From: Verrucomicrobiota bacterium
Lineage (GTDB): Bacteria; Verrucomicrobiota; Verrucomicrobiia; Limisphaerales; UBA1096
DNA: 5,051 nt
NCBI GenBank assembly: GCA_015658765.1
Contig: DQOE01000164.1
Location: 1 to 5,051 of the forward strand
Direction: 5' to 3'
Under the pieces are notes generated by a model. It made no database searches. It had not been told where the DNA came from and was given only the letters and a program-made list of their open reading frames with translations. The translations under genes were made by a program, and so were the position numbers. Of this stretch, positions 4,682-5,051 are shown in pieces (the first letter of the stretch is position 1; every line of letters begins with the position of its first letter).

Positions 4682-4698
4682 ACTGGCTGAGTATTTTT

Positions 4699-5051
4699 AT
4701 GAGTGACGAGTCAATGAACAACTTCACCCCGCGCGCCCAGCAAGTGCTGGCGCTGGCGCGGAAGGAGGCCGACCGCTTCAACCACAGCTTCGTGGGCACC
4801 GAGCATCTGCTGCTGGGCCTGATCAACCTTGGCCAGGGCGTCGCCGTCAATGTCCTCCAAAAAATGGGCCTCGACTTGGAGACCGTGCGCCTCGAGGTCG
4901 AGAAACAGGTCGGCACCGGCCCGGACCAGAAACTGGCCGGCAACATCCCGTACACCCCGCGCGTCAAGAAAGTGCTCGAGCTTTCCAAGAAGGAAGCCAA
5001 GGCGCTGCACCACACCTACGTCGGCACCGAGCACATCCTGCTGGGCCTGCT
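4699..5051 (+). CDS. clpC: ATP-dependent Clp protease ATP-binding subunit ClpC (5' part only)
   Basis: ClpC is the AAA+ unfoldase that feeds clients to the ClpP protease. Only the first 117 residues lie in the window, and the gene runs off the end. They form the double Clp-N domain: repeat 1 at about 8-45 (FTPRAQQVLALARKEADRF, FVGTEHLLLGL) and repeat 2 at about 83-117 (IPYTPRVKKVLELSKKEA, YVGTEHILLGL). E35 and E111, both in GTEH, correspond to E32 and E106 of Bacillus ClpC, which bind phosphoarginine; this fits the upstream arginine kinase. The ATG at 4699 gives MSDESMNNF; an in-frame ATG at 4714 gives MNNF, also a common family start. Neither has a strong Shine-Dalgarno. It lies 84 bases after mcsB in the same direction and is probably the third gene of the operon. 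ClpA and ClpB are less likely from the N-domain sequence. Confidence 0.93.
   Translation, partial: MSDESMNNFTPRAQQVLALARKEADRFNHSFVGTEHLLLGLINLGQGVAVNVLQKMGLDLETVRLEVEKQVGTGPDQKLAGNIPYTPRVKKVLELSKKEAKALHHTYVGTEHILLGL

Noticed and set aside
1..5051. A new multi-gene defence or metabolic system
   Set aside because: All recognisable genes are housekeeping families (repair glycosylase, aminotransferase, Clp pathway). Only the repeat pattern and the remnant are unusual.

Overview
This is a GC-rich bacterial window with five protein-coding genes, one gene remnant and several stacked repeat families. The ClpC amino terminus, the mcsA-mcsB-clpC order without ctsR and the repeat-rich spacers suggest a member of the Planctomycetota-Verrucomicrobiota-Chlamydiota group, most likely a Verrucomicrobiota (Pedosphaera/Limisphaerales-like) genome. 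That assignment is from memory of family sequences, not from a search.

Layout. At 50-310 (+) lies a small 86-aa protein of unknown function with a possible FlbD-like core, preceded by a perfect dyad and followed by a good intrinsic terminator (357-399). The spacer up to 706 has no gene. It holds a pile-up of short repeats: a CCTGTC-type inverted repeat, a 22-bp perfect palindrome, a 10-bp tandem TTCG repeat and a CTTGGCCAAG palindrome. At 707-1558 (-) is a family 4 (Fe-S) uracil-DNA glycosylase. Just upstream of it on the same strand, 1632-1766 encodes only the first ~44 residues of a class III adenylate/guanylate cyclase domain, so it is a truncated remnant. At 1896-2771 (+) is a fold-type IV PLP aminotransferase, most like branched-chain aminotransferase IlvE.

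After a 232-bp spacer with a candidate promoter comes the protein-arginine phosphorylation operon: mcsA (3004-3510), mcsB (3514-4614) and the 5' part of clpC (4699 to the window end). Together these would form a pArg quality-control pathway. McsA is the zinc-binding activator/adaptor, McsB phosphorylates arginines on client proteins, and the ClpC N-domain captures pArg-tagged clients for ClpP. Both acidic residues that form the pArg pockets in Bacillus ClpC, and the RDxxRA allosteric motif of McsB, are visible.

The most unusual signal is not a gene. A 10-bp palindrome, CTTGGCCAAG, occurs four times in 5 kb (about 0.006 expected from base composition). Two copies are extended to 16 bp, and one of these lies inside the uracil-DNA glycosylase reading frame in a non-conserved linker. 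Many degenerate or half copies lie near gene ends and in spacers. I see no new multi-gene defence or metabolic system, no CRISPR array, no tRNA or rRNA and no intact mobile element.
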